Translations under genes and position numbers: made by a program
Notes under the pieces: model-generated
The model's input: only the letters and a program-made list of their open reading frames with translations
What the model was told of the DNA's origin: nothing
The model's database searches: none
Assembly (NCBI GenBank): GCA_045542115.1
Contig: JAZQKK010000014.1
Span: 310,001-374,000, forward strand
Direction of reading: 5' to 3'
DNA length: 64,000 nt
Source of the DNA: RGIG995 sp045542115
Lineage (GTDB): Bacteria; Bacillota; Clostridia; Oscillospirales; UBA644
Shown here: positions 50,216 through 59,306 of the stretch, piece after piece
How positions within the stretch are numbered: the first letter of the stretch is position 1
Layout of the letters: each line of letters starts with the position of its first letter

Positions 50216-51622
50216 ATGGAAACCATACTTTCCTATCTGAAAGAACGGTTCGGATATGACAATATCGACCGGGGTTTTTACCGGAAGATAAGCGAATGGG
50301 ACCGCTGGTACACGGGGAACGGCACCGATTTTCACCGTACCCGGGTCAACAACGGACTTTCGGTCATTGAACACGATTTGAGTCAGATGAATATGGCCAA
50401 AAAGGTAGCCGAAGATTGGGCAAACCTTTTGATGAACGAAAAGACCCGTATTGACACCGACAACGCCGCAGCCGCAGAATTTTTGCGGGGACACAATGGC
50501 AAAGGCGGGGTTTTGGGAGAGAACGATTTCTGGACCGGAATCAATCAACTGGTAGAACGGTCCTTTGCCTTGGGAACGGGGGCCGTGGTGCTTCGATTGG
50601 AACAAGCCCGTATCGACGGACAACACCGGCTTCTCCCCTCTCCTGAGGGAAAGATTCGGTTGGAATACGTCACCGCACCCAACATTATTCCCCTGTCCTG
50701 GCAGGGAAACGACGTGACCGAAGCGGCCTTTGCAGGTTCAATGACCCAGGCAGGTCAGAGCTTGACCTATTTGCAGATTCACCGAAAAGAAGCCGACGGC
50801 TACGTTATCGAAAGCGTCTGCTTTTCCAACAAGACCGGGAAAAAAGTTCCCTTACCCGACGGCATCTGCCCTACGGTACGAACGGGAAGCAATACCCCTT
50901 GGTTCGTACTGATAAAACCCAATTTGGTAAACAATCTCACCGACCTTCCGATGGGGATTTCGGTCTTCGCCAACTCCATCGACATCCTGAAAGGGTTGGA
51001 TCTGTGTTACGACAGTTTCCATATGGAATTTTATCTGGGCAAAAAGATGGTCTTTCTCCGAAAAGACCTGATGATGCAAGACCAACAGGGACGGTTGTAT
51101 GCCCCCCAGGATTGCAATCGCCAACTGTTTATGTACATCGGAGACAAGAACGTGGACGGAGACCTGCTTCCCCAGGAATTCAACCCGGAATTGCGAGTCA
51201 AGGACCACGCCGACGCCATTCAGCAGCATTTGAATTATCTGTCCTGTAAATGCGGATTCGGAGACCGGTATTATCGGTTTAACGGAAACGCCGCACCGGC
51301 AACTGCAACGGAAGTTATCTCCACCGACGCCGCCCTGTACCGTTCGGTGCGCAAGCACGAAATTCTCTTGGAGCAACCCCTTCTTCGTCTGACCGAAGCG
51401 ATTCTTTCCGTCGGACGGGAGATTTTAGGTCGCCCCATTCCCGAAGAAGTTGCTCTTTCGGTCCACTTCGACGACAGTATCATCGAAGACCGGACGGCAG
51501 AGCAAAAGCGAGATATGGAGCTGGTTTCTTTGGGATTGATGCTAGATTGGGAATTCCGGATGAAGCATTACGGAGAAACCGAGCAGACTGCCAAAGCACG
51601 GTGTAAGGAGAAACGGCAATGA
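50216..51622 (+). CDS. Portal protein, SPP1-like
   Basis: 468 residues with the SPP1-type portal pattern: YTGNGTDFHRTRVNNGLSVIEHDLSQ early, VEDWANLL-like ATP/portal-core helices, and a C-terminal helical crown ending in VSLGLMLDWEFRMKHYGE. It overlaps the next gene by 4 nt. Confidence 0.88.
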   Translation: METILSYLKERFGYDNIDRGFYRKISEWDRWYTGNGTDFHRTRVNNGLSVIEHDLSQMNMAKKVAEDWANLLMNEKTRIDTDNAAAAEFLRGHNGKGGVLGENDFWTGINQLVERSFALGTGAVVLRLEQARIDGQHRLLPSPEGKIRLEYVTAPNIIPLSWQGNDVTEAAFAGSMTQAGQSLTYLQIHRKEADGYVIESVCFSNKTGKKVPLPDGICPTVRTGSNTPWFVLIKPNLVNNLTDLPMGISVFANSIDILKGLDLCYDSFHMEFYLGKKMVFLRKDLMMQDQQGRLYAPQDCNRQLFMYIGDKNVDGDLLPQEFNPELRVKDHADAIQQHLNYLSCKCGFGDRYYRFNGNAAPATATEVISTDAALYRSVRKHEILLEQPLLRLTEAILSVGREILGRPIPEEVALSVHFDDSIIEDRTAEQKRDMELVSLGLMLDWEFRMKHYGETEQTAKARCKEKRQ

Positions 51623-52020
51623 GCGAAGAAAACAAGCAAACGCCCCTGTCGGTGGAAGAATTGTCCGCCCTGATTCCCGAAGGGTACGCCCTGGTGGAAA
51701 AGGACGGCTGGATTCCTCGTCAGCAGGCGGAAGAACAACTGCGCAATCTGTCCTTTGACCGACAGATCGACTTAGAATTGACCCGATGCGGAGCAAAAAG
51801 CTTGACGGCCGCCCGGGCGCTTCTGGACCTGAATCACTTACGGGAAAATCCCGACGGAGTTTCCGCTGCCGTGGGCAAGGTCCGAAAAGAAAACGACTGG
51901 CTCTTTCAACAACAGTCCACCTATTCCAGCGGCGGTGTTTTGGCCCCCCGGCGGTCGGTGGACACCGAAACGATGACCGATGCGGAATATTACGCCTATC
52001 GGAAACAAATGAAAGGATAA
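51619..52020 (+). CDS. Scaffold-like protein (gp20/minor head type)
   Basis: 133 residues, acidic and helical, placed between portal and coat where scaffolds lie. N-half (LSVEELSALIPEGYALVEKDGW), then a coiled-coil-rich middle and a low-complexity tail. Short for a scaffold, so possibly reduced. Confidence 0.7.
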   Translation: MSEENKQTPLSVEELSALIPEGYALVEKDGWIPRQQAEEQLRNLSFDRQIDLELTRCGAKSLTAARALLDLNHLRENPDGVSAAVGKVRKENDWLFQQQSTYSSGGVLAPRRSVDTETMTDAEYYAYRKQMKG

Positions 52021-52029
52021 AAAACGATT

Positions 52030-53112
52030 ATGAACAACTTTTTGACTACCAAAACTATTGCAAGAGAAGCCCTTCCCATTCTGGAATCCAATCTGGTCTT
52101 CCCTGCGCTTATCTACAAGGATTATTCCGAAGACTTCTCCAAGCAGGGCGACACCATTCAGGTTCGCAAGCCTCCCGTATACAACGCCTCCGAATTTGAC
52201 GGAGAAATTGATATCCAGGATATCAACGAAGGGGAAGTTCTCGTCAAGCTGGACAAGATCGCCGACGTATCCGTGGAATTGACCGCCAAGGAAATGGCCT
52301 TGAACGCGGAAGATTTCACCAAGCAGGTGATTGAGCCTGCGATGGTTGCCATTGCAGAAAAAATCAATGCCGACGGCCTTGCCCTTTACAAAGACGTTGC
52401 CAACATTTACACCCCCGAATCGGGCAAGCCTTCTTCCCTGTCCGATCTTGCAGGCGGTGCCAAGATTTTGAACGACAACAAGGCTCCCCTCGTGGGCAGA
52501 AGCGGCGTTTGGAACACCGAAGCGATTGCAAACTTCCAGGTTCTTCCCGCTCTGGTCAATGCGGAAAAATCCGGTTCCACCGATGCTCTGAGAGAAGGGT
52601 CTGTCGGTCGGGTCTTCGGCGTAGACCACTTCTTCTCTCAGCAGGTTCCCGAACATACGGCGGGGAATTTCTCCGGAAAGGCAACCGTTGATACCGTAAA
52701 CGCCTACGGCTACGTTTCCATCTCCGGTGGAAACGGCTCTTTGTACTGCGGAGACATTCTGCAAATCGGAGAGAAGACCTACACCGTAACGGAAGACGTG
52801 AACAGCGACGGAAATACCGTCACGGTTCCGGTTTCTCCTCAGGCCAAACAGGAGGACGTCGTCGGGAAGGACGTTACGGTCCTTGGAAACCATACCGCCA
52901 ATCTGATGTTCCAGAAGAACGCCTTTGGCTTTGTGACCCGTCCCTTGGAAGCGGCCCGCGGTGCAGACAGCTACGTGACCAATTACAACGGTCTTTCCGT
53001 CCGTGTCACGATGGACTACAACATCGCCACCAAGAAACAGACTCTTTCCATTGATACGCTGTACGGCTTTAAGACCCTGTACCCCGAACTTGCCGTCCGC
53101 GTTGTTGGCTAA
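52030..53112 (+). CDS. Major coat protein, P22 gp5-like
   Basis: 360 residues. The N-terminal TTKTIAREALPILESNLVFP and the GDTIQVRKP segment match P22-type coat proteins; a long beta-rich inserted domain follows (about 210-290). The coat type differs from the N4-gp56 capsid of the prophage, so the two elements have separate origins. Confidence 0.9.
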   Translation: MNNFLTTKTIAREALPILESNLVFPALIYKDYSEDFSKQGDTIQVRKPPVYNASEFDGEIDIQDINEGEVLVKLDKIADVSVELTAKEMALNAEDFTKQVIEPAMVAIAEKINADGLALYKDVANIYTPESGKPSSLSDLAGGAKILNDNKAPLVGRSGVWNTEAIANFQVLPALVNAEKSGSTDALREGSVGRVFGVDHFFSQQVPEHTAGNFSGKATVDTVNAYGYVSISGGNGSLYCGDILQIGEKTYTVTEDVNSDGNTVTVPVSPQAKQEDVVGKDVTVLGNHTANLMFQKNAFGFVTRPLEAARGADSYVTNYNGLSVRVTMDYNIATKKQTLSIDTLYGFKTLYPELAVRVVG

Positions 53113-53174
53113 GAAAACCGTTTTATATTCTGCGTCTCTCCTTCGGGAGAGACGCCCAGACAGGAGGCAAACCT

Positions 53175-53531
53175 ATGCAAGCCATTACCAAAACGGAATT
53201 TGACCTGACCCACCGGTCGGAGAATCTGGAAGAAGAGGAATTTGACCTGCTTTCTCAGTTAGCGTTGGACCTGACCAATCTGTTGTGTTTTGGCCGAGCC
53301 GACCGAGACGAAGGCTCCGCCCGGCGCGCAATGAAAGAAATGATCGGCTATTGGGTCGCCCGGGGAGGGATGTCCGCCGTCAGCGGACAGGCAACCCCCA
53401 AAAGCGAGAGAATCGGGAATTATTCAGTAACCAATCGGGAGGAAAATGCCGTTACACTCAACGGCGTCTCCATCGCCCCCCAAGCGCTGTTGATTCTGGA
53501 CAATGCAAATCTCCGCAACCGAAACCTGTAA
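53175..53531 (+). CDS. Head-tail connector-like protein
   Basis: 118 residues, helical and acidic (SENLEEEEFDLLSQLALDLT), start after CAGGAGG. Position directly after the coat suggests a head completion (gp6/Gp13-like) protein. No specific motif. Confidence 0.65.
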   Translation: MQAITKTEFDLTHRSENLEEEEFDLLSQLALDLTNLLCFGRADRDEGSARRAMKEMIGYWVARGGMSAVSGQATPKSERIGNYSVTNREENAVTLNGVSIAPQALLILDNANLRNRNL

Positions 53532-53543
53532 AGGAGGAATGGG

Positions 53544-53909
53544 ATGACCGTAACTATTTTTAACCGTTTGGGAGAGGACGAGCAGGGCAACGGAAGATAC
53601 AAACCCTGCGTCTTCCGAAACGCCTATATCGAGACCAAAAATGCGGCAAATCCCGTCTATTCGGGGGAACGGAACAACGATAACTTCCGCTTGTATCTGT
53701 TCACCGACCGGGGATATCTGCCCGGGGAGGAATTTCGAAACGCGCCGGGAAGCCATTGGACCTTGGAGCCGGGAGACCTTTTGGCGTTGGGGATTCACAA
53801 AGAAATTCCCCAAAACCCGTTTCGAATCAATACAATAAACGTATTTTATGCCCGAGACAAATTTCATCACTGGGAGGTGAGCGGCCGTGGGCAGTTGCTG
53901 GAATCGTAA
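53544..53909 (+). CDS. DUF6751-like minor head/tail protein
   Basis: 121 residues, beta-rich, AAGGAGG before the ATG. My memory of DUF6751 phage proteins fits the N-terminus (TVTIFNRLGEDEQGNGRYKPCVF). Possibly a stopper or minor capsid protein. Overlaps the next gene by 23 nt. Confidence 0.6.
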   Translation: MTVTIFNRLGEDEQGNGRYKPCVFRNAYIETKNAANPVYSGERNNDNFRLYLFTDRGYLPGEEFRNAPGSHWTLEPGDLLALGIHKEIPQNPFRINTINVFYARDKFHHWEVSGRGQLLES

Positions 53910-54315
53910 TTACCGCCAGGCAGTCATCGACTTTTTATCCCCCGTTACCGGTCCTATTGCCACGGAGTATCTTTCCAACGCCGACGGAAGTGTGGCGATG
54001 GAAGAATTGCGGGGAGAACCGAATTTCATCTGCTTCATCGACGGAAGCCGCCTCTCCCGATACGACTTTAATCTTTACGTGCGGACTCACGGGCGGGATA
54101 CCGCATCCCGAAACAAAGCCGTGGACACTCTGATGCGGGCAGCCAACAAATGTGCCGCGGAACGTCCCTTTGAAGGAGCGTATCTGGAAATGACCGAGTT
54201 TCCCTATTTATTCAACCGCAATATGTCGGGAAACGAAGAATACAAAGCGGAGTTTTCCCTCTTTTTTCGCACCCAAAAGCCCGGAGAAAACTCCACACAG
54301 GAGGCTGAGGTATGA
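53887..54315 (+). CDS. Tail-completion/minor tail protein
   Basis: 142 residues, GTG start after GGGAGGTGA. Mixed alpha/beta; the last residues overlap the next start (ATGA). By position it is likely a tail terminator-like protein that caps the tail toward the head. Confidence 0.6.
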   Translation: MGSCWNRNYRQAVIDFLSPVTGPIATEYLSNADGSVAMEELRGEPNFICFIDGSRLSRYDFNLYVRTHGRDTASRNKAVDTLMRAANKCAAERPFEGAYLEMTEFPYLFNRNMSGNEEYKAEFSLFFRTQKPGENSTQEAEV

Positions 54316-54767
54316 TAGAAAAAAGCGACGACAGAGTCTGGATTTACAGCAATATCAGTAAAAAATATCATTTGCTGGGAGCGGGTATCACAAGTCTGCG
54401 GGAATCCTATCGGAGCACCCTTTTGGAGACGCCGAATATTCATACCGGATTTTGCGGAAGAGAGATCCTGTATCATACGGGACAATTGGAATTTGACGGT
54501 TTCTGGGTCCAAGACACCGCCCAAGAGGTTTTGCGAAGCAAAGCGCTAAAACGAGGAGTCCAAGAATTGGTCACCGTCATCATCGCCAACAACAACGGAC
54601 ACCTCAGCGATACCTATTACGATGCCCGCAGGGTGCGGGGTTACGTCTGTCTGGAAAACCCCGGCTCGGGGGAAAGCCCCTACGGGTCCCGCATCAAAGG
54701 GAAAATCGTATACGCCGAAGCACCGGAGGAAGGAATCTTCAATGAATCGACCCAAAACTTTGGCTGA
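54312..54767 (+). CDS. Possible short tail-tube protein
   Basis: 151 residues, beta-rich (ISNISKKYHLLGAGITSLRES). Its position before the Gp15-like gene is where siphovirus tail-tube genes lie, so it may be a reduced tube protein. No motif proves it. Confidence 0.5.
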   Translation: MIEKSDDRVWIYSNISKKYHLLGAGITSLRESYRSTLLETPNIHTGFCGREILYHTGQLEFDGFWVQDTAQEVLRSKALKRGVQELVTVIIANNNGHLSDTYYDARRVRGYVCLENPGSGESPYGSRIKGKIVYAEAPEEGIFNESTQNFG

Positions 54768-55164
54768 CCTGCTGGACGGAACCTATCTCCCGAAAACCGT
54801 GACGGTAGCAGGGATTTCTTATCCGATACGTTGGGATTTTTCCACGGCGCTCCGCTTTATGGAATACGTGGATACGTCCCGGGATGATGACGAAACTTTT
54901 TTGAAAACCGTCTTAGAGATATGGTATCCGAAAGTCCCCGAAGATACTGACGAAGCATTGACCCAGGTGATTCGTTTTTACTGTGGCGGAGATTTGCCGG
55001 GAGAAGGATATTACACTCCCCTCTTCCCTCCATCGGAAGACTGTACCCCTCTTTACGGGGAATTTACCCGACAGTTTGGAATCGATTTACAAAGAGACCC
55101 GGTTCATTGGTGGGTCTTCCGCCGGTTGCTGGGACTTTGGAAAGAAAGGAGCAGAACACTGTGA
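54742..55164 (+). CDS. Gp15-like tail assembly protein
   Basis: 140 residues from the ATG at 54742. Contains YPIRWDFSTALRFMEYVDTS and the final QRDPVHWWVFRRLLGLWKE, which match Gp15 family proteins linked to the tail assembly chaperone. A tape measure gene would normally follow, but here only a 49-residue gene does. Confidence 0.78.
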   Translation: MNRPKTLADLLDGTYLPKTVTVAGISYPIRWDFSTALRFMEYVDTSRDDDETFLKTVLEIWYPKVPEDTDEALTQVIRFYCGGDLPGEGYYTPLFPPSEDCTPLYGEFTRQFGIDLQRDPVHWWVFRRLLGLWKERSRTL

Positions 55165-55310
55165 AACAAGAACAAACGCCCACACCTTCCATAGAACGGG
55201 TGGAATTACCCCCGTTGACCTTTCGCCGTCCCGACCCCGCCGACGAGACCGACCGCATCGGACGGGAGATCGTGCGAAGAATGATTGAAGCCGGGGTGGT
55301 GGAACCGTGA
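55161..55310 (+). CDS. 49-residue small protein between Gp15 and hub
   Basis: GTG at 55161 overlaps the Gp15 stop (GTGA), and its TGA overlaps the GTG of the hub gene. Pro/Glu/Arg-rich (TPSIERVELPPLTFRRPD). It may replace the second tail chaperone, and it stands exactly where the tape measure gene should be. Confidence 0.65.
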   Translation: MKQEQTPTPSIERVELPPLTFRRPDPADETDRIGREIVRRMIEAGVVEP

Positions 55311-56359
55311 TAACGTTCCGTATCGGAGGGATCGACCACACCGCGGCTCTGCAAGAAGGAACGTTGGTAATTCGCCATTACGGGGCCTTGCGATCTACCT
55401 TCCGGGCCACCCTGTTTTTCCGAAAGATCCCAAGCCAGATTCCGAAAGCGGGGCAGGAAATTCTCGTGTCGGAAGACGGAGCGCTGCTTTGGGGCGGAAT
55501 TCTGGTGGAGACCGAACAGGTCTGCCACAGCACCCAAAGTTGTTCGATAACGCTGCGGGGCCAAGGATATGAACAGATCTTACAACGATACTGTCTTCCC
55601 GGGATAGTATTATCCCATCAAACCCCGTCCCAAGCCGTGCAATATCTGTTTCAGAATTATCTCAACCCCGCAGATAATCTGATTCTGGGCGAGGTAGAAC
55701 CGGGGATTTCCCAAACCTTTCCTTACACCTTTTTCCCCGCAAAAGCCTCTTCGGTTTTGGACCGATTGGCAAAAGAAAACGGGTTCGTATGGTGGGTGGA
55801 TAAAAATAAGACCTTTTATATGAAATCTAAAATCCCCCAATGGAGTCAAACGCTCTCCATTGACCTGACCCAAACCGAGCCCAATCGAATCAACGATCTT
55901 CAAACCTTCGTCTACCGGGAATCTACGGCGGATTATAAAAACATTCAGCGGATCTATAACCGAGCCAACGGCGTGGAAGGAGCATATCTCCACGTAGACC
56001 GGCTACGGGAAATGGGTCAACGTTACGGAGGCGGAGAGTATGGAGGAGCGGCGGCAAACTCTGCGGTAACCCACCAAGACGAAGCAAAAGCGGTAGGGGG
56101 ACAAATGATGGAATCCAGTCCGGGACTGGGAGAAATCGAATTTACCACCGACCTGAGCGGCTTTGCTCCGGGACAGGTGCTGGGGGTCACTGCTCCGGTG
56201 TGCGGAATGGAAACAAAACGGTATTTCTGTATTACCGAAATTCGCGCCGTCTATTTTTTTGACCGTTTCCGTTATACCGTAACCGCAAAACAGACCGATT
56301 CCGGCCCCTTGGCAACCACTTGTTGGGAGGCGATATTGGCAGACGGCGCAACCAATTGA
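55307..56359 (+). CDS. Tail hub protein, gpD/XkdQ-like
   Basis: 350 residues, GTG start. It has the hub fold signature with SVLDRLAKENGFVWWVDK, an OB-like beta domain and a C-terminal PGQVLGVTAPV-type region. Hubs form the end ring of the tail tube to which baseplate and fibres attach. Its N-terminal overlap with the small gene points to an intact transcript across the missing tape-measure position. Confidence 0.8.
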   Translation: MITFRIGGIDHTAALQEGTLVIRHYGALRSTFRATLFFRKIPSQIPKAGQEILVSEDGALLWGGILVETEQVCHSTQSCSITLRGQGYEQILQRYCLPGIVLSHQTPSQAVQYLFQNYLNPADNLILGEVEPGISQTFPYTFFPAKASSVLDRLAKENGFVWWVDKNKTFYMKSKIPQWSQTLSIDLTQTEPNRINDLQTFVYRESTADYKNIQRIYNRANGVEGAYLHVDRLREMGQRYGGGEYGGAAANSAVTHQDEAKAVGGQMMESSPGLGEIEFTTDLSGFAPGQVLGVTAPVCGMETKRYFCITEIRAVYFFDRFRYTVTAKQTDSGPLATTCWEAILADGATN

Positions 56360-56373
56360 AGAGGTGAAAAACG

Positions 56374-56928
56374 ATGATTATCAAACAATACTTACCCTTC
56401 CGGGCTTCTCGGGAGGGATGGATTCCCGACCGACTGTACGTGCAGTTTATCCCACAGGATGCAACGCAGCTGTCCGAAGAATTGACTCGGCGCACAAAAA
56501 CCGTCCATTACCATTTAAGCAATGACGGCACGGTAACTGCATTAACTCCCCTGTCTGCCGCCGCAACTTATCTGAACCAAACGGAAGACACGGAAGATTC
56601 CCCCGCAAAACGGGGAATCTTGGTGATGATTCAGGGGGAAAAAATTACCGAAGAACAACGGGAACCTCTGCTTCGGCTGTTGAAGGGAATCCAAAAGGAG
56701 ATTTTACGTATCTACGGGGAAGCCTTTCCCTTTTGCCGGGAACGAATCCGTTCCGACCGGGAGCTTTCTCCGGAAATTCTGGAATTGGGGTATTTGGAGC
56801 CGAAAAATCCCCTGCTTTTCCGGGTTCAGACCGGAAATTACCGTACTCGAAAAGACGCGGAAGATAGCGTGGAACGTCTGCAAAAAGCGGGAATCGCAGC
56901 CTACATTACGGAGGTGAGATGCTCGTGA
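56374..56928 (+). CDS. SPOR-domain protein with degenerate amidase-like region
   Basis: 184 residues. The C-terminal ~37 residues (LLFRVQTGNYRTRKDAEDSV ...) match a SPOR domain, which binds peptidoglycan stripped of stem peptides. The N-terminal part has VHYHLSNDGTVTALTP, like an amidase_2 module, but the usual first His (IVIHHT) is missing. A cell wall-targeting rather than cutting role is likely. Confidence 0.72.
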   Translation: MIIKQYLPFRASREGWIPDRLYVQFIPQDATQLSEELTRRTKTVHYHLSNDGTVTALTPLSAAATYLNQTEDTEDSPAKRGILVMIQGEKITEEQREPLLRLLKGIQKEILRIYGEAFPFCRERIRSDRELSPEILELGYLEPKNPLLFRVQTGNYRTRKDAEDSVERLQKAGIAAYITEVRCS

Positions 56929-57383
56929 TACAAACCTTATATCTCACCTTGTCCGGGGGATTTTCCGAGGAAGAAGCCTTTGCGGTTAAGTCCGACAAAG
57001 ACCTTTCCACCTTGCGATGCGTTCTGCGGGGATACCGATACGCCCCCTACGACACCGCCTTACTGCGGGCAACGAAACCCGACGGGACGGTCTGCTATCT
57101 TTCGGGCATCAACGACGGAGAAAACGCGTTTCGTTTCACCCTGACCGAGCAGATGACCACCGTTACGGGAGACGTTTTATGTGACGTCAGCGTCTGTCGG
57201 GGGACGGGAACGGTTTCCAGTGACCAATTTATTATCAAAGTGCGCCCCCCTTCGGCGGCGGGGGCGATGACCGCCAGTGAAAGTGAATATTTGGGATTTT
57301 CGGATTTGATTCTCAACACCGTAGCGGCGGAAGAAATTTCGAACCAAGAAATCAATTCTATATGGGAGGAGGTTGAAGTATGA
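56925..57383 (+). CDS. BppU-like baseplate/tail-fibre adaptor
   Basis: 152 residues from the GTG at 56925 (GGAGGTGA upstream; a GTGA overlap like others in the cluster; an ATG six bases earlier is also possible). Beta-sandwich pattern of the BppU N-domain (LYLTLSGGFSEEEAFAVKSD). The end AEEISNQEINSIWEEVEV has a motif also found in the next gene. Confidence 0.7.
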   Translation: MIQTLYLTLSGGFSEEEAFAVKSDKDLSTLRCVLRGYRYAPYDTALLRATKPDGTVCYLSGINDGENAFRFTLTEQMTTVTGDVLCDVSVCRGTGTVSSDQFIIKVRPPSAAGAMTASESEYLGFSDLILNTVAAEEISNQEINSIWEEVEV

Positions 57384-57517
57384 AATATTTGAGCGAAAGC
57401 GGATTGCGTCATCTTATCAGCAAGATTATGGCGAAATTTACAGAACTGGAAAACACTTCCGGCGGCACGGAAATTTCCACCAGTGAAATCGATACGATGT
57501 GGGAGGATGCAGCGTAA
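57380..57517 (+). CDS. 45-residue protein sharing the fibre N-module
   Basis: ATG at 57380 overlaps the preceding stop (ATGA); stop TAA overlaps the next ATG. It begins MKYLSESGLRHLISKIMAKF, nearly the same module as the next gene, and ends ISTSEIDTMWEDAA, like the end of the BppU-like gene. Probably an assembly peptide, or remnant of a duplicated fibre. Confidence 0.65.
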   Translation: MKYLSESGLRHLISKIMAKFTELENTSGGTEISTSEIDTMWEDAA

Positions 57518-58647
57518 TGAAATATCTTGGCGAAACCGGTGTAAAACACCTGATTGAAAAAATGAAACGGGAAATCCGGGACTTACAGGATTTGATTCTT
57601 CCGGAAGAAGACCCCCTTCCCTCCGACCCCATCCAACCCGTAGAATCCTGGTCGGAAGTCAAGTCCATCGTACAAAGCGGACTTGCTCCTTCTACCTTTG
57701 CTTTGGGAGATTTGTTTCAATGCGAACACCAGAAGTTTGGAACACTGACCTGGCAAATCGTAGGATTTGACCAAGAGTCGATTGCAATGGGAACCGGCAC
57801 GGAGCACAGTATGACGCTCCAATTGGTCGATCCGTTGCCTTCAATGCCCTTTAACTCCCCCCACGTTCTCCACGAAAATCTGTACACCGTATCCCCCGGA
57901 ACTTATACGACTCAACTTCCCAGCGGATATTTTCCTTCCAATAACGTATCCTTCGTTTTAGACCGGGAAATTCCCCCGAACAGCAAATTTATTCTTCGGG
58001 TTCCCGACGACGAGAATCTGTCAGAAGTGAAAATGTACATTCATACGTCCAACGACGAAATTTTTCATTATCCCGTCACGTGGGAGAACAGCGGAATCGC
58101 ATTGGAAATGATGGCGTTTGACGAACGGGCTTATTGGGGATGGAATTTTTGGATTGATTGCGATATCGACCAATATCTGAACTCGTACGAAAGTGCGGGA
58201 AACGTCTGGAATCAACTGCAATATCCCTTTGGATGGCCCTTGTGGAAAAACACGGAAGACGGATTTATCCGGGGATTGGAATCCTCGTTCTGCGATGTTT
58301 TGGCCAACGTCAAACAACCTTTTTACGACCAAGACCTGGGGGCTGTGGATTCGAACCAGAGCAGAATGTTCTATCTTCCTACCCTAACGCAGGTATATGG
58401 GGCGAGCACCGATGATTACCATCCCTGCCCCGCCTATTCCTATTACACCACAGATACAATTCCCGGAGACTCGGAACAGGAAAACCGGAAAAAGACCCGG
58501 GACGGCCAGCCCTGCGCCTGGTGGCTGAGAACGCCCGTATCCGGGAAAAATACCCATCTTTATGTCGTGGATACGGACGGCTCGATTGTTGAAAAACCCG
58601 CGTCCAACGATTCGGTAGGCATTGCACCGATGTGCTGTATCGCATAA
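57517..58647 (+). CDS. Tail tip protein with DUF6273-like C-terminus
   Basis: 376 residues from the ATG at 57517. N-terminal attachment module MKYLGETGVKHLIEKMKREI; C-terminal ~150 residues with AWWLRTPVSGKNTHLYVVDT and a GIAPMCCIA end, matching DUF6273, which I recall as FGE/C-lectin-like and likely ligand-binding. It is the probable host-contact protein of the particle. Confidence 0.75.
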   Translation: MKYLGETGVKHLIEKMKREIRDLQDLILPEEDPLPSDPIQPVESWSEVKSIVQSGLAPSTFALGDLFQCEHQKFGTLTWQIVGFDQESIAMGTGTEHSMTLQLVDPLPSMPFNSPHVLHENLYTVSPGTYTTQLPSGYFPSNNVSFVLDREIPPNSKFILRVPDDENLSEVKMYIHTSNDEIFHYPVTWENSGIALEMMAFDERAYWGWNFWIDCDIDQYLNSYESAGNVWNQLQYPFGWPLWKNTEDGFIRGLESSFCDVLANVKQPFYDQDLGAVDSNQSRMFYLPTLTQVYGASTDDYHPCPAYSYYTTDTIPGDSEQENRKKTRDGQPCAWWLRTPVSGKNTHLYVVDTDGSIVEKPASNDSVGIAPMCCIA

Positions 58648-58661
58648 AAGGAGAGGAATCA

Positions 58662-58817
58662 ATGTTTCACTATCAACAAAATCTTTCCTTTCGGGCAAAA
58701 TTGCTGAAAGAAAAGAAGCGGAAAAAAGCAGCCTTAAAACAACGGTTGGAAAAGGCGAAGACCGTAAAGCAGCTCCGTGGAATTCTGATGCAAGCCCTGG
58801 AAGAAGGAATCTTATGA
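58662..58817 (+). CDS. Small basic coiled-coil protein
   Basis: 51 residues from the ATG at 58662 (AAAGGAG). Highly basic, Lys/Leu helical (LSFRAKLLKEKKRKKAAL). Its stop overlaps the next ATG. Possibly a fibre chaperone; unknown. Confidence 0.65.
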   Translation: MFHYQQNLSFRAKLLKEKKRKKAALKQRLEKAKTVKQLRGILMQALEEGIL

Positions 58818-59077
58818 TTTGGCAATCCATCATCACCGCAGCGGCGGTGGTCAGCGGACTGACGGTCCTGGGTGCCGCGGCAGTCAAAATCGTTCGATTT
58901 TGGCTGGACCAAAAAAATCAGGACCGGGAAATTGACCAGGTCAAACGGGAGATGGGGCTAATTTGTTACGGCGTTTTGGCCTGTCTGGACGGATTAAAGC
59001 AAATGGGTTGCGACGGAAACGTGACCCAGGCAAAAAACGACCTGGAAAAGTATCTGAACAAAACCGCCCATCAATAA
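58814..59077 (+). CDS. XhlA/BhlA-like holin accessory
   Basis: 87 residues from the ATG at 58814, overlapping the previous stop. One hydrophobic helix (SIITAAAVVSGLTVLGAAAV, about 4-24) and a charged coiled tail that resembles the prophage protein at 8745. Confidence 0.75.
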   Translation: MIWQSIITAAAVVSGLTVLGAAAVKIVRFWLDQKNQDREIDQVKREMGLICYGVLACLDGLKQMGCDGNVTQAKNDLEKYLNKTAHQ

Positions 59078-59093
59078 GAAAGGAGTTTCTTCG

Positions 59094-59306
59094 ATGAAAG
59101 AATGGCTTTACCGGGCATTGCGAACCTTCGGACAGGCAATGCTGGGGTATTTGGCCGCCAATCTGTTGGCGGTAGTGACCCAAGCCGACGTGAGTGACCC
59201 CACCGGGTTTGCAAATACCCTGTTGGGGTTGTTTGCGGCGGCAGTGGCGGCAGGACTTGCCGCGCTAATGAACCGAGGAAAAGGAGAACACACCGATGAC
59301 CAATAA
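59094..59306 (+). CDS. Holin, r1t-like
   Basis: 70 residues, AAAGGAG 7-8 bases before the ATG. Two hydrophobic helices (AMLGYLAANLLAVVT and TLLGLFAAAVAAGLAAL) joined by a turn, a short basic N-tail and a charged end. Its 3' end overlaps the endolysin gene by 11 nt. Confidence 0.8.
   Translation: MKEWLYRALRTFGQAMLGYLAANLLAVVTQADVSDPTGFANTLLGLFAAAVAAGLAALMNRGKGEHTDDQ

Noticed and set aside
57517..58647. Diversity-generating retroelement target
   Set aside because: The DUF6273-like end is of a fold used by such targets, but no reverse transcriptase, template repeat or accessory gene lies in the window.
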